64,000 nt of DNA from Sedimenticola hydrogenitrophicus (GCF_025175675.1 NZ_JANIOA010000008.1:1-64000); one strand, 5' to 3'; shown: positions 52,710-61,905, numbered from the stretch's first letter. The notes: a model not told the origin generated them from the letters alone. Translations and numbers: made by a program.

Positions 52710-54987
52710 GCGCACCTCCGGCGGCCGGCCAATACAAGGTAAAGCGGGTTCCCTGGCCAGGCTCGCTTTTCGCCTCGACCCGGGCGTGGTGGTCCTGGGC
52801 GATTTTACGCACGATGGCCAGCCCCAGTCCGGTGCCCTCGCCGCGGGTGGTGTAGAAGGGCTCGAAGATCCGCGGCAACACCTCGGCGGGTATGCCCGCA
52901 CCCGAATCCTCCACCTCGATCACCACCTCGGCCCCCCGCAAGCGGGCACCGATACGCAGTAGCCCACCCTCGGGCATGGCATGCATCGCATTGATGACCA
53001 GATTGAGCAGCAGCTGCTTCATCTGGCGCGGATCGGCGCGCAACGGCACCACCCCGTCGATCTCGGTGAGGAGATCGATCCCCTTGCCGTGTGCCTCCTT
53101 GCGGGTCCAGAACAGGACATCGTCCATCACCCCGGCCAGATCACAGTCAACGGGAGCGCCGGCGGGCGGCGCCGCGAAGCTGTTGAAGGTGTGCAGAAAA
53201 CCGCTCAGCCGGTCGATCTCGCCCTCCATCCGGCCCAGCGCCTCCAATAAGTGGCTCGGCGTGTCGGACTCGTAACGCAGCGACTGGGTAACCGCCTTCA
53301 GCCCGGCCAGTGGGTTGCCGATCTCGTGGGCAAGGCCCATGGCCAATTCGCCGAGGGTGGTCATCTTCTCCATCTGGAACATCTGCCGATCCAACTCCCG
53401 CCGTTCATCGAGCAGACGCCGTTCCTCGCTGACATCCCGGACCACGACGATGAAGGCCTCGCCACCGCCGTCGCTGGTATGGGTTACCGACAGCGCCAGG
53501 GTCCGTCCCGCCAGGCTGATGTCCCCGCGATACGCCCCGGCGGCGGCCGCCGCGGCAGCCAACCCGGGCCACTGTGGCAGCCACGACACCAGCGGCCGGT
53601 GCCGTTCGAGTCCATCGATCAGCTGCCTTGCCGCATCATTGGCCAGGGTGCAGCGCCCCTGTTCATCAACGGCCAGGATGCCATCCCCGGTATGCTGGAT
53701 CACCGCCGCCAGGTAAGCGCGCTCGCGATCCAGTTCGTCGGTTCGCGCCCGCACCTCGTCGGTCAGCCGGGAACGATGCGCGTTGAGCTTTCCAACCAGC
53801 TCCTGAAGCCTTTCCGCCATGATGTTGAAGCGCTCGCCAAGCCCGGCTATCTCGTCATCGCCTTCGATACGCACGCGGCGGGTGAAATCGCCGGCGGCGA
53901 CCGCTTCCGCCTCCCGCGACAGGTCGTCAAGGGGTCCCAGGAGCCGCCGTGAAACCAGATAACCGCCAAGGGCGGTGGCCGCCAGGCTCGCCAGCAGCAC
54001 GATATAGAGCGTGGACAGATTGAAGATGGAGAGAAACAGCCGATTTCTCGGAAAGGCCAGCGCAAGCACCCAACCCTTGGTCCTGGTTTGGGCGTGTTGG
54101 CTATCCAAGGGCGTCACCGGAGCGAAGGAGAAGATCTGCCCCGCGACCAGCGTGGTGCCGCTGCCACCCGACACCACTTCGTCGAGCACCGTCTCGCCGA
54201 ACTCGGAGCGCAAGCGCTCGATGGGCTGCATCACAAAGGTATCGGGCTTGCCACCGGCACTGCGGGAGAGGAAGTGGCCGGCGCGATCGAACAGGTAGGC
54301 GATGCCGCCCCGCGCGTCCGCCAACTGCTGGATCTGGTCCAGCAGGATATCGGCGTTGAGATTGACGATGAGCAGGCCGGCATCCGCCGCGTTCAACGGT
54401 TTCACCGGCGTGGCAAAACGGATAACCGGGCGCTCCGGCCGCTCCACCCGTCCGTATTCGATGTTGAGATCGAGCGGGGATACATAAACATCCCCAGGCG
54501 CCAGGCCTTTCGCCTCCACCACATAGTAGCGATCGGACTTATCCTGAAGGCGCCCGGCGGCCACCGTCTCGATCGTTTCGCCCCGCCGATCCACCCGCAC
54601 CAGCTCCCGCCCATCCGGACCCAAATAGCGGATCTGGTAGATGTGGGGATAGTACGCCGCGAAGCGGGAGAAGTCCTGCTCCAGCCGCTCTCGCGACGCC
54701 GCCACGCTGGATTCGCCAGTCCCCCGAGCCGCCACCTCATGCAACTGGTGCAAGGCGTCGGATTGGGAGAGAAAACGCAGTTCCGACGACAATTGGGCAA
54801 AGAAACGGGCAATGTTCGCGGTGCGGATAAGAATCTCCTGCTCGACGCTCGTCAGGGTCTCCTGTTTCAGGGCATTCAACGAATAGACAATGCCGATCGC
54901 GCCGGAAATGGCTGTCGGCACCGCGGCGGCCAGCAGAAAAGAGAGATAGATTCGCCTGGAGAGGCCCGCAAAACGTAATAAAGCCAT
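52702..54987 (-). CDS. Membrane sensor histidine kinase (dCache, HAMP, PAS, HisKA, HATPase)
   Basis: 761 residues. Two membrane segments (about 10-35 and 325-345) bracket a periplasmic dCache-like sensor (QIRYLGPDGRELVRVDRRGE; KGLAPGDVYVSPLDLNIEYG). HAMP follows (VSRRLLGPLDDLSREAEAVA), then PAS (IQHTGDGILAVDEQG), HisKA with ELAMGLAHEIGNPLAGLKAV, and HATPase (NLVINAMHAMPEGG; DSGAGIP; GEGTGLGLAIV). Partner of the NtrC-type regulator encoded directly after it. The sensor domain is similar to that of the split gene at 21842. Ligand unknown. Confidence 0.92.
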   Translation of the reverse strand: MALLRFAGLSRRIYLSFLLAAAVPTAISGAIGIVYSLNALKQETLTSVEQEILIRTANIARFFAQLSSELRFLSQSDALHQLHEVAARGTGESSVAASRERLEQDFSRFAAYYPHIYQIRYLGPDGRELVRVDRRGETIETVAAGRLQDKSDRYYVVEAKGLAPGDVYVSPLDLNIEYGRVERPERPVIRFATPVKPLNAADAGLLIVNLNADILLDQIQQLADARGGIAYLFDRAGHFLSRSAGGKPDTFVMQPIERLRSEFGETVLDEVVSGGSGTTLVAGQIFSFAPVTPLDSQHAQTRTKGWVLALAFPRNRLFLSIFNLSTLYIVLLASLAATALGGYLVSRRLLGPLDDLSREAEAVAAGDFTRRVRIEGDDEIAGLGERFNIMAERLQELVGKLNAHRSRLTDEVRARTDELDRERAYLAAVIQHTGDGILAVDEQGRCTLANDAARQLIDGLERHRPLVSWLPQWPGLAAAAAAAGAYRGDISLAGRTLALSVTHTSDGGGEAFIVVVRDVSEERRLLDERRELDRQMFQMEKMTTLGELAMGLAHEIGNPLAGLKAVTQSLRYESDTPSHLLEALGRMEGEIDRLSGFLHTFNSFAAPPAGAPVDCDLAGVMDDVLFWTRKEAHGKGIDLLTEIDGVVPLRADPRQMKQLLLNLVINAMHAMPEGGLLRIGARLRGAEVVIEVEDSGAGIPAEVLPRIFEPFYTTRGEGTGLGLAIVRKIAQDHHARVEAKSEPGQGTRFTLYWPAAGGAHV

Positions 54988-55128
54988 GCTTTCCTGAAGG
55001 ATTACCGCAAAAACTTCATGTATTTGAATAAGGTGGGTGACATGATAACGCGGAACAGGCTCCCACTGTCGATTAAACCTGAATTCTCCGATTCAACCGC
55101 GAAGAGCTCAAAGTACACAAAGAGATAC

Positions 55129-55364
55129 GTAACTACTCACCCCCGTCATGCCCGTGCAGGCGGGCATCCAGTGCGGTTTTGCGGAGCTCCGCCCGCAAAA
55201 CTACAACCCGTAGGATGCGGTGAGTAAAACGAACCGCATCGGTCCGGCGACGAGCAAATGATGCGGTTCGCAAGCTCACCAGCATCCTACCCCGAAAACA
55301 GGTCATGGGGCTCCCCGTGGGCGCCGTCGGCAGGCATGCGGGATGACGGGGGGTGAGTAGTTAC
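55129..55364. repeat. Composite palindrome: one repeat inserted in another
   Basis: Outer arms GTAACTACTCACCCCCGTCAT (from 55129) and ATGACGGGGGGTGAGTAGTTAC (to 55364) enclose the 81-bp palindrome 55210-55290 and a truncated GGGCG palindrome. The nesting indicates successive insertions. Confidence 0.75.
55210..55290. repeat. 81-bp nested palindromic repeat, copy 3
   Basis: Identical arms to 32090-32170, differing in one loop base (GGCGACGAGCA). It lies inside the composite palindrome. Confidence 0.85.
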
Positions 55365-55469
55365 CGAGAAAAAACGTAAGCACCAAGATAACCACCTCCG
55401 TGGTTACTTACGATACAACCGGGAGTATTACACGATTGTTCTGAATTCGTGTAATGCTCCAAATCAGGA

Positions 55470-55497
55470 TCAGGGGCGACCCGAAGGCCGCCCCTGT
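55470..55497 (-). terminator. Stem-loop terminator of the Idr-like operon
   Basis: On the minus strand GGGGCGGCC-TTCG-GGTCGCCCC, a strong stem with a UUCG tetraloop about 26 bases after the stop of the molybdenum subunit gene. The following T-run is weak (GATCCTGATTTG). Confidence 0.65.
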
Positions 55498-55522
55498 CTC
55501 TTCAGTACAACAAAAAGATGAA

Positions 55523-58216
55523 TCAGACGATATTACGCGGTGCGAAGGACATGGAGCGGAACTCGCTCTTGTACTTCGACTCGCCGATCTTCTTCACCTT
55601 GGCCACGCCCATCTTGTAATTGTAGTTGCCGCTGATCTGGTCAGGCACGCGACCCTGCAACGCATTACTGGGCTGATTGGTGTTGAGATAGTAGGAGTAC
55701 AGGGTCCCCTTCTTTACATGGGGCGTCACGATGGCGACGGCGGTCACTGCCGCCTTGTTCAGCTCGATCCAGCCATTCTTCAGCCGCGAGGCAAAACTGA
55801 AATCCGCATCATCCTGTGCCTTGATGCTCTGCCTCAGGTTGGGCACCCGCTCGGAGAACAGCATCAACTGATCGCCCGACTCGATACCGCGCGCGGCGGC
55901 GTCGTCCGGGTGGATCTCGGTCCAGTTTTCCGGCCAGCGCTGGGCGATGTAGGCGCGCCGGTCGACGTCGTCAAATCCGGACTGCCAGATCTCGTTGACC
56001 CGGCCGTTGGTGTGCCACAACTCGTCATCCTTTGGCTTCATCCACTCCCAGTAGTCGGAGAACAGGCTCCAGGGGTGTTTCTGGATGTTCACCTTGCCGG
56101 ACTGGGTGTTGAAGTGGGTACCCTTCTTGTTCACCATGTTGGTGGCCATGCTGCGACCCTCTGCCTCCATCTGTTCCGGGGTAAGGGTGGTGTCGTGCAG
56201 CCGCTTGCTGCCCAGCAGTTCGCCCGTCTTGTAGTTGTAGAAGGTCGGCCCCTGGATACCGGAGGTACCCAATTCACGCAATTTTTCGTGCAGGGTCTTG
56301 CCCTCGGCATGCGCCGCCACCTTGATCATGTGGTAGGCCTTGGGTCCGGTACGGCTGAAGCGCGAGGACTCCTCGCATACCTGGTTGGCATCCTTCCAGT
56401 CGAAACCGTCGAAGCCCATGCGCTTGCCCAGTTCCGCCATGATCCACCAGTCCGGCTTGGCGTCCCCCGGGGCGTCGTAGAACTTGGAGTAGAGCCGCAG
56501 GCGCCGCTCGCCGTTGGCGCGGATGAAGTCCGACTCGCCCCAGGTGGCCGCCGGCAGCACGATGTCCGCAAAGCGCGAGCCGATCGGATCGCGCAGGTAG
56601 ATCTCCTGATTGAGCACCACGGTACCGCCGGAGTCGGCGCGCGCCTTCAGGGTGTCGATGATCTCCTGCTTGTCGAAGGAGCGCACCTGGTGCGGATTAT
56701 TGGTCACCTGCTCCTCGAACTTGGCATTGAGGCCGGCGGAGCCGCACATCGCCTGAATCCAGGTGGTACCGATGACATGGGCAAAGCGGGTGTGCCCGGC
56801 GTAGAAATAGCGGTCACAATCCATCGACTGACGCCGCCGTCCCGCGTGTTTCTGGGGAGATTTATTACGGGGATAAGCGCCGCCGCTCTGGTAACCACGC
56901 TGATGGCCTCCCAGACGGCCCACCATCTGGCCCGGCCGGCCACCCGCCCCGCAGACCGTAGCCAGCGTGGCAACGGCATTGGTGTTGCCGGTATTGTTGG
57001 ACCAGTAGAAGCCCTTCTCGATGGCGAAGGAGGCCTTCACCCGGCGGCCGTCCGCCTTCGGCTTGGCCAACCACTCGGCCGCCTTGTAGATGTCGGCGGG
57101 GTCGATATTGGCGATTTTTGCGGCTTCCTTGGGGTCATACTCCTTCTGCGCCAGGTTCCACTGCTTGTAGTCCTCGAAGCCCTTGGTCTGGAACTGGCCC
57201 CAGGTGGTGCGCCACTGCCACGGGGTGTTGCGGGTGCCTTGGCCAAAGCCGGAGTCGGACGCCCACTGGTTGTTGACCCACTTCTCGATCCACTCCTTGT
57301 CTTCCCAGCCGTTCTCCAGGATGACCCGCAGGATGGCGCCCAGCACCGGTGTATCGGTTCCGGGGTCGATCTGCAGGAACAGGGCGTTGCCGCGGCTCTT
57401 GGCATAGGCGATACCCGCCGTTTCGCGCACGTTGAGCCAGACCGTCTTCTGACCGGCATCGATCGCCGGCTTGATAAATTGGTTAAACAGGATGGTCTTG
57501 GTTTCGTAGGGATCGGTACCGGCGATCAATAGCGTCTCGGCAGCGGCCCAGTCCTGGTAGGAGGGGGCAAAGTTTTCAAACCCGGCATCACGGAACCCTG
57601 GCGTCGAGGTGACATCGGAAGGTGTGTCATGGAAGGCAAAGTTGGCAGTATTCATATGCCGCAGCGCAAACTTGCTGATCGCGTAGGTGTTCTCGATGTA
57701 CTGATAGAGATAGGTCTTCATGCCGTAGGCATTGGCGCCGTGCTTCTCCACCACGTGCTTCATCACCTCGGTGGCCACATCCAGGGCCATGTCCCAGGAG
57801 ACCGGTTGCAGGGTGCCGTTGATGCGGATCATCGGCGACATCAGCCGATCCCGGGTCGGTTTGTTGGGGTTGTAGACCTTCTGGGCGATGCAACCGCCGC
57901 GAATGGAAGAGTCGCCCGTGAGGTTGACCGCCTGGGCCTCCTTGTCCGGTATGATCACCACATTGTGCGGACGACCGTCATGCATCACCACGTTGTGCTG
58001 GGTGGGGGCCACCCAGGCCTGCATCGGTCCGGTCGGGAACGAGACTTTGAAGGCGTTCTCATGGGCCTGGGGTCCGCCATCCGGGGCACCCACCGGCCAG
58101 CGGTAGACCTTGTAGCCGCAGGCCACGATGCAGTAATCGCAGCAGGTGGTCAGCACCTCCGCGTTCACGGGAGGCAGCGGCGCCTTGTCCTCGGGAAGAT
58201 AGTACTTGGTTGACAT
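55523..58216 (-). CDS. idrA: Iodate reductase-like molybdopterin catalytic subunit (IdrA; AioA relative)
   Basis: 897 residues of the DMSO reductase family, AioA/IdrA branch. Near the N-terminus C26-x2-C29-x3-C33 (CCDYCIVACGY), with serine (S103/S104 in TGDSSIRGGC) at the fourth position, predicts a [3Fe-4S] cluster as in AioA. Arg434 and His438 (GRLGGHQRGY) match the AioA substrate-site pair, but the arsenite-binding His195/Glu203 region is replaced here (SDVTSTPGFRDAGF). No signal peptide; export should be with the TAT-carrying Rieske subunit. Being in one operon with two diheme peroxidases is the hallmark of iodate reductase rather than arsenite oxidase. Confidence 0.78.
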   Translation of the reverse strand: MSTKYYLPEDKAPLPPVNAEVLTTCCDYCIVACGYKVYRWPVGAPDGGPQAHENAFKVSFPTGPMQAWVAPTQHNVVMHDGRPHNVVIIPDKEAQAVNLTGDSSIRGGCIAQKVYNPNKPTRDRLMSPMIRINGTLQPVSWDMALDVATEVMKHVVEKHGANAYGMKTYLYQYIENTYAISKFALRHMNTANFAFHDTPSDVTSTPGFRDAGFENFAPSYQDWAAAETLLIAGTDPYETKTILFNQFIKPAIDAGQKTVWLNVRETAGIAYAKSRGNALFLQIDPGTDTPVLGAILRVILENGWEDKEWIEKWVNNQWASDSGFGQGTRNTPWQWRTTWGQFQTKGFEDYKQWNLAQKEYDPKEAAKIANIDPADIYKAAEWLAKPKADGRRVKASFAIEKGFYWSNNTGNTNAVATLATVCGAGGRPGQMVGRLGGHQRGYQSGGAYPRNKSPQKHAGRRRQSMDCDRYFYAGHTRFAHVIGTTWIQAMCGSAGLNAKFEEQVTNNPHQVRSFDKQEIIDTLKARADSGGTVVLNQEIYLRDPIGSRFADIVLPAATWGESDFIRANGERRLRLYSKFYDAPGDAKPDWWIMAELGKRMGFDGFDWKDANQVCEESSRFSRTGPKAYHMIKVAAHAEGKTLHEKLRELGTSGIQGPTFYNYKTGELLGSKRLHDTTLTPEQMEAEGRSMATNMVNKKGTHFNTQSGKVNIQKHPWSLFSDYWEWMKPKDDELWHTNGRVNEIWQSGFDDVDRRAYIAQRWPENWTEIHPDDAAARGIESGDQLMLFSERVPNLRQSIKAQDDADFSFASRLKNGWIELNKAAVTAVAIVTPHVKKGTLYSYYLNTNQPSNALQGRVPDQISGNYNYKMGVAKVKKIGESKYKSEFRSMSFAPRNIV

Positions 58217-58218
58217 GA

Positions 58219-58803
58219 TTATGACTCCTGGGATTCCATCAGGTTTTGATTACGGCCAAACAGCAGACCCATGACGCCGACGGCGTAGATGTCATCGCCA
58301 TCCAGCTCCAGCAGTACCTGGGGAATGCTCTGGTAGGCCTGGCCCGAGACGATAATGCCGTGACGGGTCAGGTCATAGGTGGAGAGGTGCAGCGGGCACT
58401 GGCCCAGCACCCGGTGCTCGCCCACCGCCTGATACTTGCCGTTCATGAAACCTCCCTGATGGGTGCAGAGGTAGCTGAACGCCACCACATCGCGCTGCGG
58501 ACCGATGCCGCCGCCGGCCTTGGCCCCATCCATCTTGACCACGAAGCACTGGGAGTTCTGGTTCTTGTCGGGATAGTTGAAATCCAGCGGGGTGTTCTCC
58601 TTCAGCTGGCTCAGTTTGCCGATGTGCTGACGGGGATAACCCACCACCCGGGCCTTGGCCTGGGCCTCGCCCGGAAACAGGTTGAGTGAGATGGTACTGA
58701 CAGCGACCGCCGTGGTACCGGAGTACATCAGAAACTGACGGCGGTTGAGCATGCACTGGGCGTGCCCGGCGGCTGACTCGTCTTTTTTGATTAATTCAGA
58801 CAT
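58219..58803 (-). CDS. idrB: Rieske subunit with TAT signal (IdrB-like)
   Basis: 194 residues. Twin-arginine signal LNRRQFLMYSGTTAVAVS, so the folded complex would be exported together. Rieske [2Fe-2S] ligands are C113-T-H115 (LCTHQGG) and C136-P-L-H139 (QCPLHLS). The extra disulfide cysteines of bc1-type Rieske proteins are missing, as in AioB. The start overlaps the previous stop (TAATG), and the stop is 2 bases before idrA, so translation is coupled. It passes electrons between a c-type cytochrome and the molybdenum subunit. Confidence 0.85.
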   Translation of the reverse strand: MSELIKKDESAAGHAQCMLNRRQFLMYSGTTAVAVSTISLNLFPGEAQAKARVVGYPRQHIGKLSQLKENTPLDFNYPDKNQNSQCFVVKMDGAKAGGGIGPQRDVVAFSYLCTHQGGFMNGKYQAVGEHRVLGQCPLHLSTYDLTRHGIIVSGQAYQSIPQVLLELDGDDIYAVGVMGLLFGRNQNLMESQES

Positions 58804-60008
58804 TACTTTGCCTCCTGTGCGGCTTCGAGCTCGGCACGCGTAAACAGTGGCGCGTATTCGGGCAGCACGGGCTTCTCGGTGGTGATCGGATCACCCGAGA
58901 AGGACTCCAGGAATGCCACCAGATCCGCTTTCTCTTCATCGGTCAGGCCCAGGGGCTTGATCAGCTTGGACTTGTTCTCGGCGAACTGGGTGGTGCGACC
59001 CTCTTCATCGAAGCCGCCCCGGTCATAGAACTCGACCACATCCTCCAGCGTGTAGAGGATGCCGTTGTGCATGTAGGGCGCGGTATGGGCGGTATAACGT
59101 AGCGACGGGGTACGGAACTTGCCCTTGTCCCACTTGTTCTTGCTGCGGTAGTAGAAGCCCCAGTCCGACTTGGCGGTGCGGTACCCCTCCTCGGTCTGGC
59201 CCTTGGCGTACTGCTCGAAGCGGAAGGTGATCTGCGCCAGCCCGTCCTCTTCCCAACGTTTGTTGGCCGGCACGCCGATGTTGTGGTAGTCCTGATCCGA
59301 GGCAAGGGCGCCGTTGTGGCACTGGATACAACCCGCCTTGCCCTCGAACAGCGCCTTGCCGCGCACCTGCTCTTCACTCAGTGCCGCCTGGTCACCCTGC
59401 AGGTATTTGTCCAGCGGGGTGTCGCGCTGCACCAGGGTGCGTTCGTAGGCTGCCATGGCGCGCCAGACGTCCTGGATCAGCGGCCACTGGGTACCGAATA
59501 CCTCTTTGAAGCGTTTGCGGTACTCGGGAATCAACGCCAGGCGCGCCTCCATGATGTCGTCCTCGCCGTTGCCCGCGACACCGCCCTTGGCGGCGGCCGG
59601 TGCCTGCTTCTCCAGCGACGGCACGGAGCCGGCCCAGAAGCCACGGCCGTAGTAAGCGCTGTTGACGATGGTCTGGCTATTGCGCCAGTGCACGGTGCCG
59701 GGATAACCGCGGGAGAGGTCCTCGGACCAGGCCCAGCCCTGCTCCGGCTCATGGCAACTGGAACAGGCGGTTGAGGCGTCGCCGCCGATCCGGGGATCAA
59801 AGAACAGGATCTTTCCCAGTTCGGCCTTGGCGTCCGACTGCAGGTTATCCGGCGGAATCGGTGGCGGGCCGAGCGGTGCCAATGGCGCGGGTCCCGCCTG
59901 TTCACTTTTTGTGGCGTCCTGCTTGCCGGCCAGGGCAGTATTACCGACCAGCAGCACGGTCGATACAGCGGCGGCCACCAAGGTAGGAGCAAATTTCATC
60001 TTTCTCAT
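58803..60008 (-). CDS. Diheme cytochrome c peroxidase (IdrP-type)
   Basis: 401 residues with a signal peptide (FAPTLVAAAVSTVLLVGNTA). Two haem c sites: CSSCH (82-86, low-potential haem) and CIQCH (227-231). Proline/alanine-rich linker after the signal (about 38-55). The C-terminal region FRTPSLRYTAHTAPYMHNG is the usual calcium-dimer motif of CcpA/MauG-type peroxidases. In known idr clusters two such genes (idrP1, idrP2) are present and are proposed to remove peroxide or oxidised iodine species. Which of the two this is cannot be said. Confidence 0.85.
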   Translation of the reverse strand: MRKMKFAPTLVAAAVSTVLLVGNTALAGKQDATKSEQAGPAPLAPLGPPPIPPDNLQSDAKAELGKILFFDPRIGGDASTACSSCHEPEQGWAWSEDLSRGYPGTVHWRNSQTIVNSAYYGRGFWAGSVPSLEKQAPAAAKGGVAGNGEDDIMEARLALIPEYRKRFKEVFGTQWPLIQDVWRAMAAYERTLVQRDTPLDKYLQGDQAALSEEQVRGKALFEGKAGCIQCHNGALASDQDYHNIGVPANKRWEEDGLAQITFRFEQYAKGQTEEGYRTAKSDWGFYYRSKNKWDKGKFRTPSLRYTAHTAPYMHNGILYTLEDVVEFYDRGGFDEEGRTTQFAENKSKLIKPLGLTDEEKADLVAFLESFSGDPITTEKPVLPEYAPLFTRAELEAAQEAK

Positions 60009-60023
60009 GACTCTCTCCTCAAC

Positions 60024-61130
60024 TCAGTTACGGACCTGGGTCCAGTTGTCGATGGCCGGATACTCAGCCGGATACTCACCCTTCCAGACATACTGGTCGC
60101 TGGTGAGCTGATCGCCGGAGAGCGCCTCCAGGAAGGCCACCAGGTCCTTCTTTTCCGCCTTGCTCAGCTGCAACGGTTTCAGCAGCGGGCTCTTGTTGCT
60201 GTCCTTACCGCCGCCCTGGTTGTAAAACTCCACCACCTCGGCCAGCATCTTGATGGTGCCGTTGTGCATGTAGGGCGCGGTGTACTTCAGTTCACGCAGG
60301 CTGGGGGTGATGAACTTGCCCATGTCCTTCGGATCCAGGGTGATGTTGAGGTAGCCCGGATCGCGCTTCAGGTTCATGTAGTTGGGGATACCCTGGAACA
60401 TGGCGAAGGCGATAAAGGCCTGGTGGTTCATCGGGTCCAGGAACACGTCGAAGTTCTCCGGCACGCCGGTGTTGTGCGGTTTCTGGTCGCTGAGCAGCGG
60501 GCCATTGTGGCACTGGATGCAGCCCGCCTTGCCCTTGAACAGGGCCATGCCACTCTTCGCGGAAGCGGACATCTTGCCGCTGTCGAAGGGCGCATTCCGC
60601 GAGGTCAGACTCTTCAGGTACTCGGGGATGATGCTGCGGGCACCGCCGTTGCTCGGCTCGTTCTTGCCGGCCGCCTTGAACATCTCCACATAGACCGGAT
60701 CCTGCTTCAACCGCTCCTGCATGATGCGCATGTCCATGTTCATGATGTAATCCTCGGTGATCATCTCACGGGTCACATCATTCAGGTCGGTGCCGATGCG
60801 GCCGTCATGCAGCCACACCTTCTTGTAGGCCGTGTTGATCACGCTCTGCGCGTTACGGAAGTTGCCGTTACCGGGATAGCCTGGCGACAGCGCCTCCTTG
60901 CTGCCAAAGCCGTTTTCCGGCACGTGGCAGGTGGAACAGGCGATACCGGCATCGCCGGAAAGCCGCTTATCGAAGAACAGCCGCTTACCCAGTTCGGCCT
61001 TGGCCGCATCCACTTTCAATGCAGGCAGGGGACCGATATCCGGATACTCGCCCGCTTGCGCGCTCACTGCCACACCCAGCCCCATCACCGCGGCCAGGAG
61101 AGCACGCCCGTTCGTGACTCGTACACCCAT
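60024..61130 (-). CDS. Diheme cytochrome c peroxidase (IdrP-type), first gene of the operon
   Basis: 368 residues, signal peptide (RALLAAVMGLGVAVSAQA), haem sites CSTCH (65-69) and CIQCH (204-208), and FITPSLRELKYTAPYMHNG near the end, as in the next peroxidase. GGAGGAATTCC precedes the ATG. It is the leading gene of the leftward operon with a candidate FNR box 173 bases upstream. In the published clusters I recall, the peroxidase genes follow idrAB, so placing both first is a different order. The short spacings (15, -1 and 2 bases) still argue for one transcript. Confidence 0.85.
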   Translation of the reverse strand: MGVRVTNGRALLAAVMGLGVAVSAQAGEYPDIGPLPALKVDAAKAELGKRLFFDKRLSGDAGIACSTCHVPENGFGSKEALSPGYPGNGNFRNAQSVINTAYKKVWLHDGRIGTDLNDVTREMITEDYIMNMDMRIMQERLKQDPVYVEMFKAAGKNEPSNGGARSIIPEYLKSLTSRNAPFDSGKMSASAKSGMALFKGKAGCIQCHNGPLLSDQKPHNTGVPENFDVFLDPMNHQAFIAFAMFQGIPNYMNLKRDPGYLNITLDPKDMGKFITPSLRELKYTAPYMHNGTIKMLAEVVEFYNQGGGKDSNKSPLLKPLQLSKAEKKDLVAFLEALSGDQLTSDQYVWKGEYPAEYPAIDNWTQVRN

Positions 61131-61302
61131 TGGAATTCCTCCAGGTCAATTATTGCTTTGCCGGTTATTTCAGCTGCGAAACATCGCGGTTGAACTTTTT
61201 ACTAACCGACGGTCTGAATTCGGGAGGGCGCGCAGGCAGTTTCCATGCCAGCTTTAATAATCGTATTGATAGCGGGGTTGGTTTGTTGAGCAAATTTCCA
61301 TA

Positions 61303-61316
61303 CGTGATCTCGATCA
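61303..61316. promoter_or_regulatory. FNR-type box upstream of the Idr-like operon
   Basis: GTGAT-CTCG-ATCAA matches TTGATNNNNATCAA at 9 of 10 positions. It lies 173 bases before the ATG at 61130. A TACGAT word about 50 bases downstream on the minus strand would suit a class I arrangement. No second copy was found. Confidence 0.55.
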
Positions 61317-61464
61317 AGCTTTTTAAAACACCGATCTGAATGAACTGTTCCATGCTCCGGGAAGCAAAAAGCAGGAGTGTATGTTTTGTTCAAACGTAAC
61401 TACTCACGGAGTGATTGGCCTGCCTTGCCCTACCCTTTACCCACACATACCGGTGACCACGCAT

Positions 61465-61620
61465 GTAGGATGGGTGGAGGCGCGGCACCCTTGTTGACGG
61501 CTGTTCGCGGTGGTCGGGCGCGCCGTAACCCATCTTCGGATGCGGATGCGGGTGTGCGATGGGTTGCGCGCCGGAGAAGGAGCCGGCGGAGAGTTCATGG
61601 AGGCGCTCCACCCATCCTAC
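61465..61620. repeat. 156-bp palindromic repeat, copy 2 (inverted)
   Basis: Reverse-complement counterpart of 40782-40938: terminal GTAGGATGGGTGGAG and CTCCACCCATCCTAC, inner CGTAACCCATCTTCGGATGC. It is flanked by GTAACTACTCAC and CCTACCCTTTACCC. Confidence 0.85.
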
Positions 61621-61828
61621 GTCCTAATCCGAGCTGCGATCTGATGGCTGAGCTGGGCGGGTATCAGGTAAACCTGAATTCCTCGATTCAACCGCGAATA
61701 ACGCAAAGAGATACAATGACTTACCTGCAGGTCCTGGCCACTCGACAGGTGAAGGGCCGGGAGAATACACGTTGGTGCTTTCCTTCGTGTTCTTTGCGTT
61801 CTTGGCGGTTGAAATAAGGTTTATAGTT

Positions 61829-61905
61829 GTAGGTAGCGTTAGCCCAAGGCGTAACCCGACAGATCGGGCTTGATCGTCGGATTACGCTGCGCTAATCCGA
61901 CCTAC
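61829..61905. repeat. GTAGGTxGCGTTAGC palindrome
   Basis: GTAGGTAGCGTTAGCCCAAG at the left and GCTGCGCTAATCCGACCTAC at the right, about 77 bases. With copies of other families it fills 61131-61989, where no gene is seen. Confidence 0.65.

Larger units (their letters stand above)
54988..55522. other. Repeat-filled intergenic region
   Basis: 535 bases without a gene. It holds a shared block at about 55072-55128 (CCGATTCAACCGCGAA, AAAGAGATAC; second copy near 61676), the composite palindrome 55129-55364 and the terminator at 55470. Confidence 0.6.

Noticed and set aside
55454-57532. A 692-codon open frame on the plus strand opposite idrA
   Set aside because: Complement of a well-supported molybdoenzyme; low-complexity composition, no domain, no ribosome site.
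55523-58803. Calling the pair arsenite oxidase AioAB
   Set aside because: The two adjacent peroxidase genes and the loss of the AioA His/Glu region fit iodate reductase better; arsenite activity is not formally excluded.
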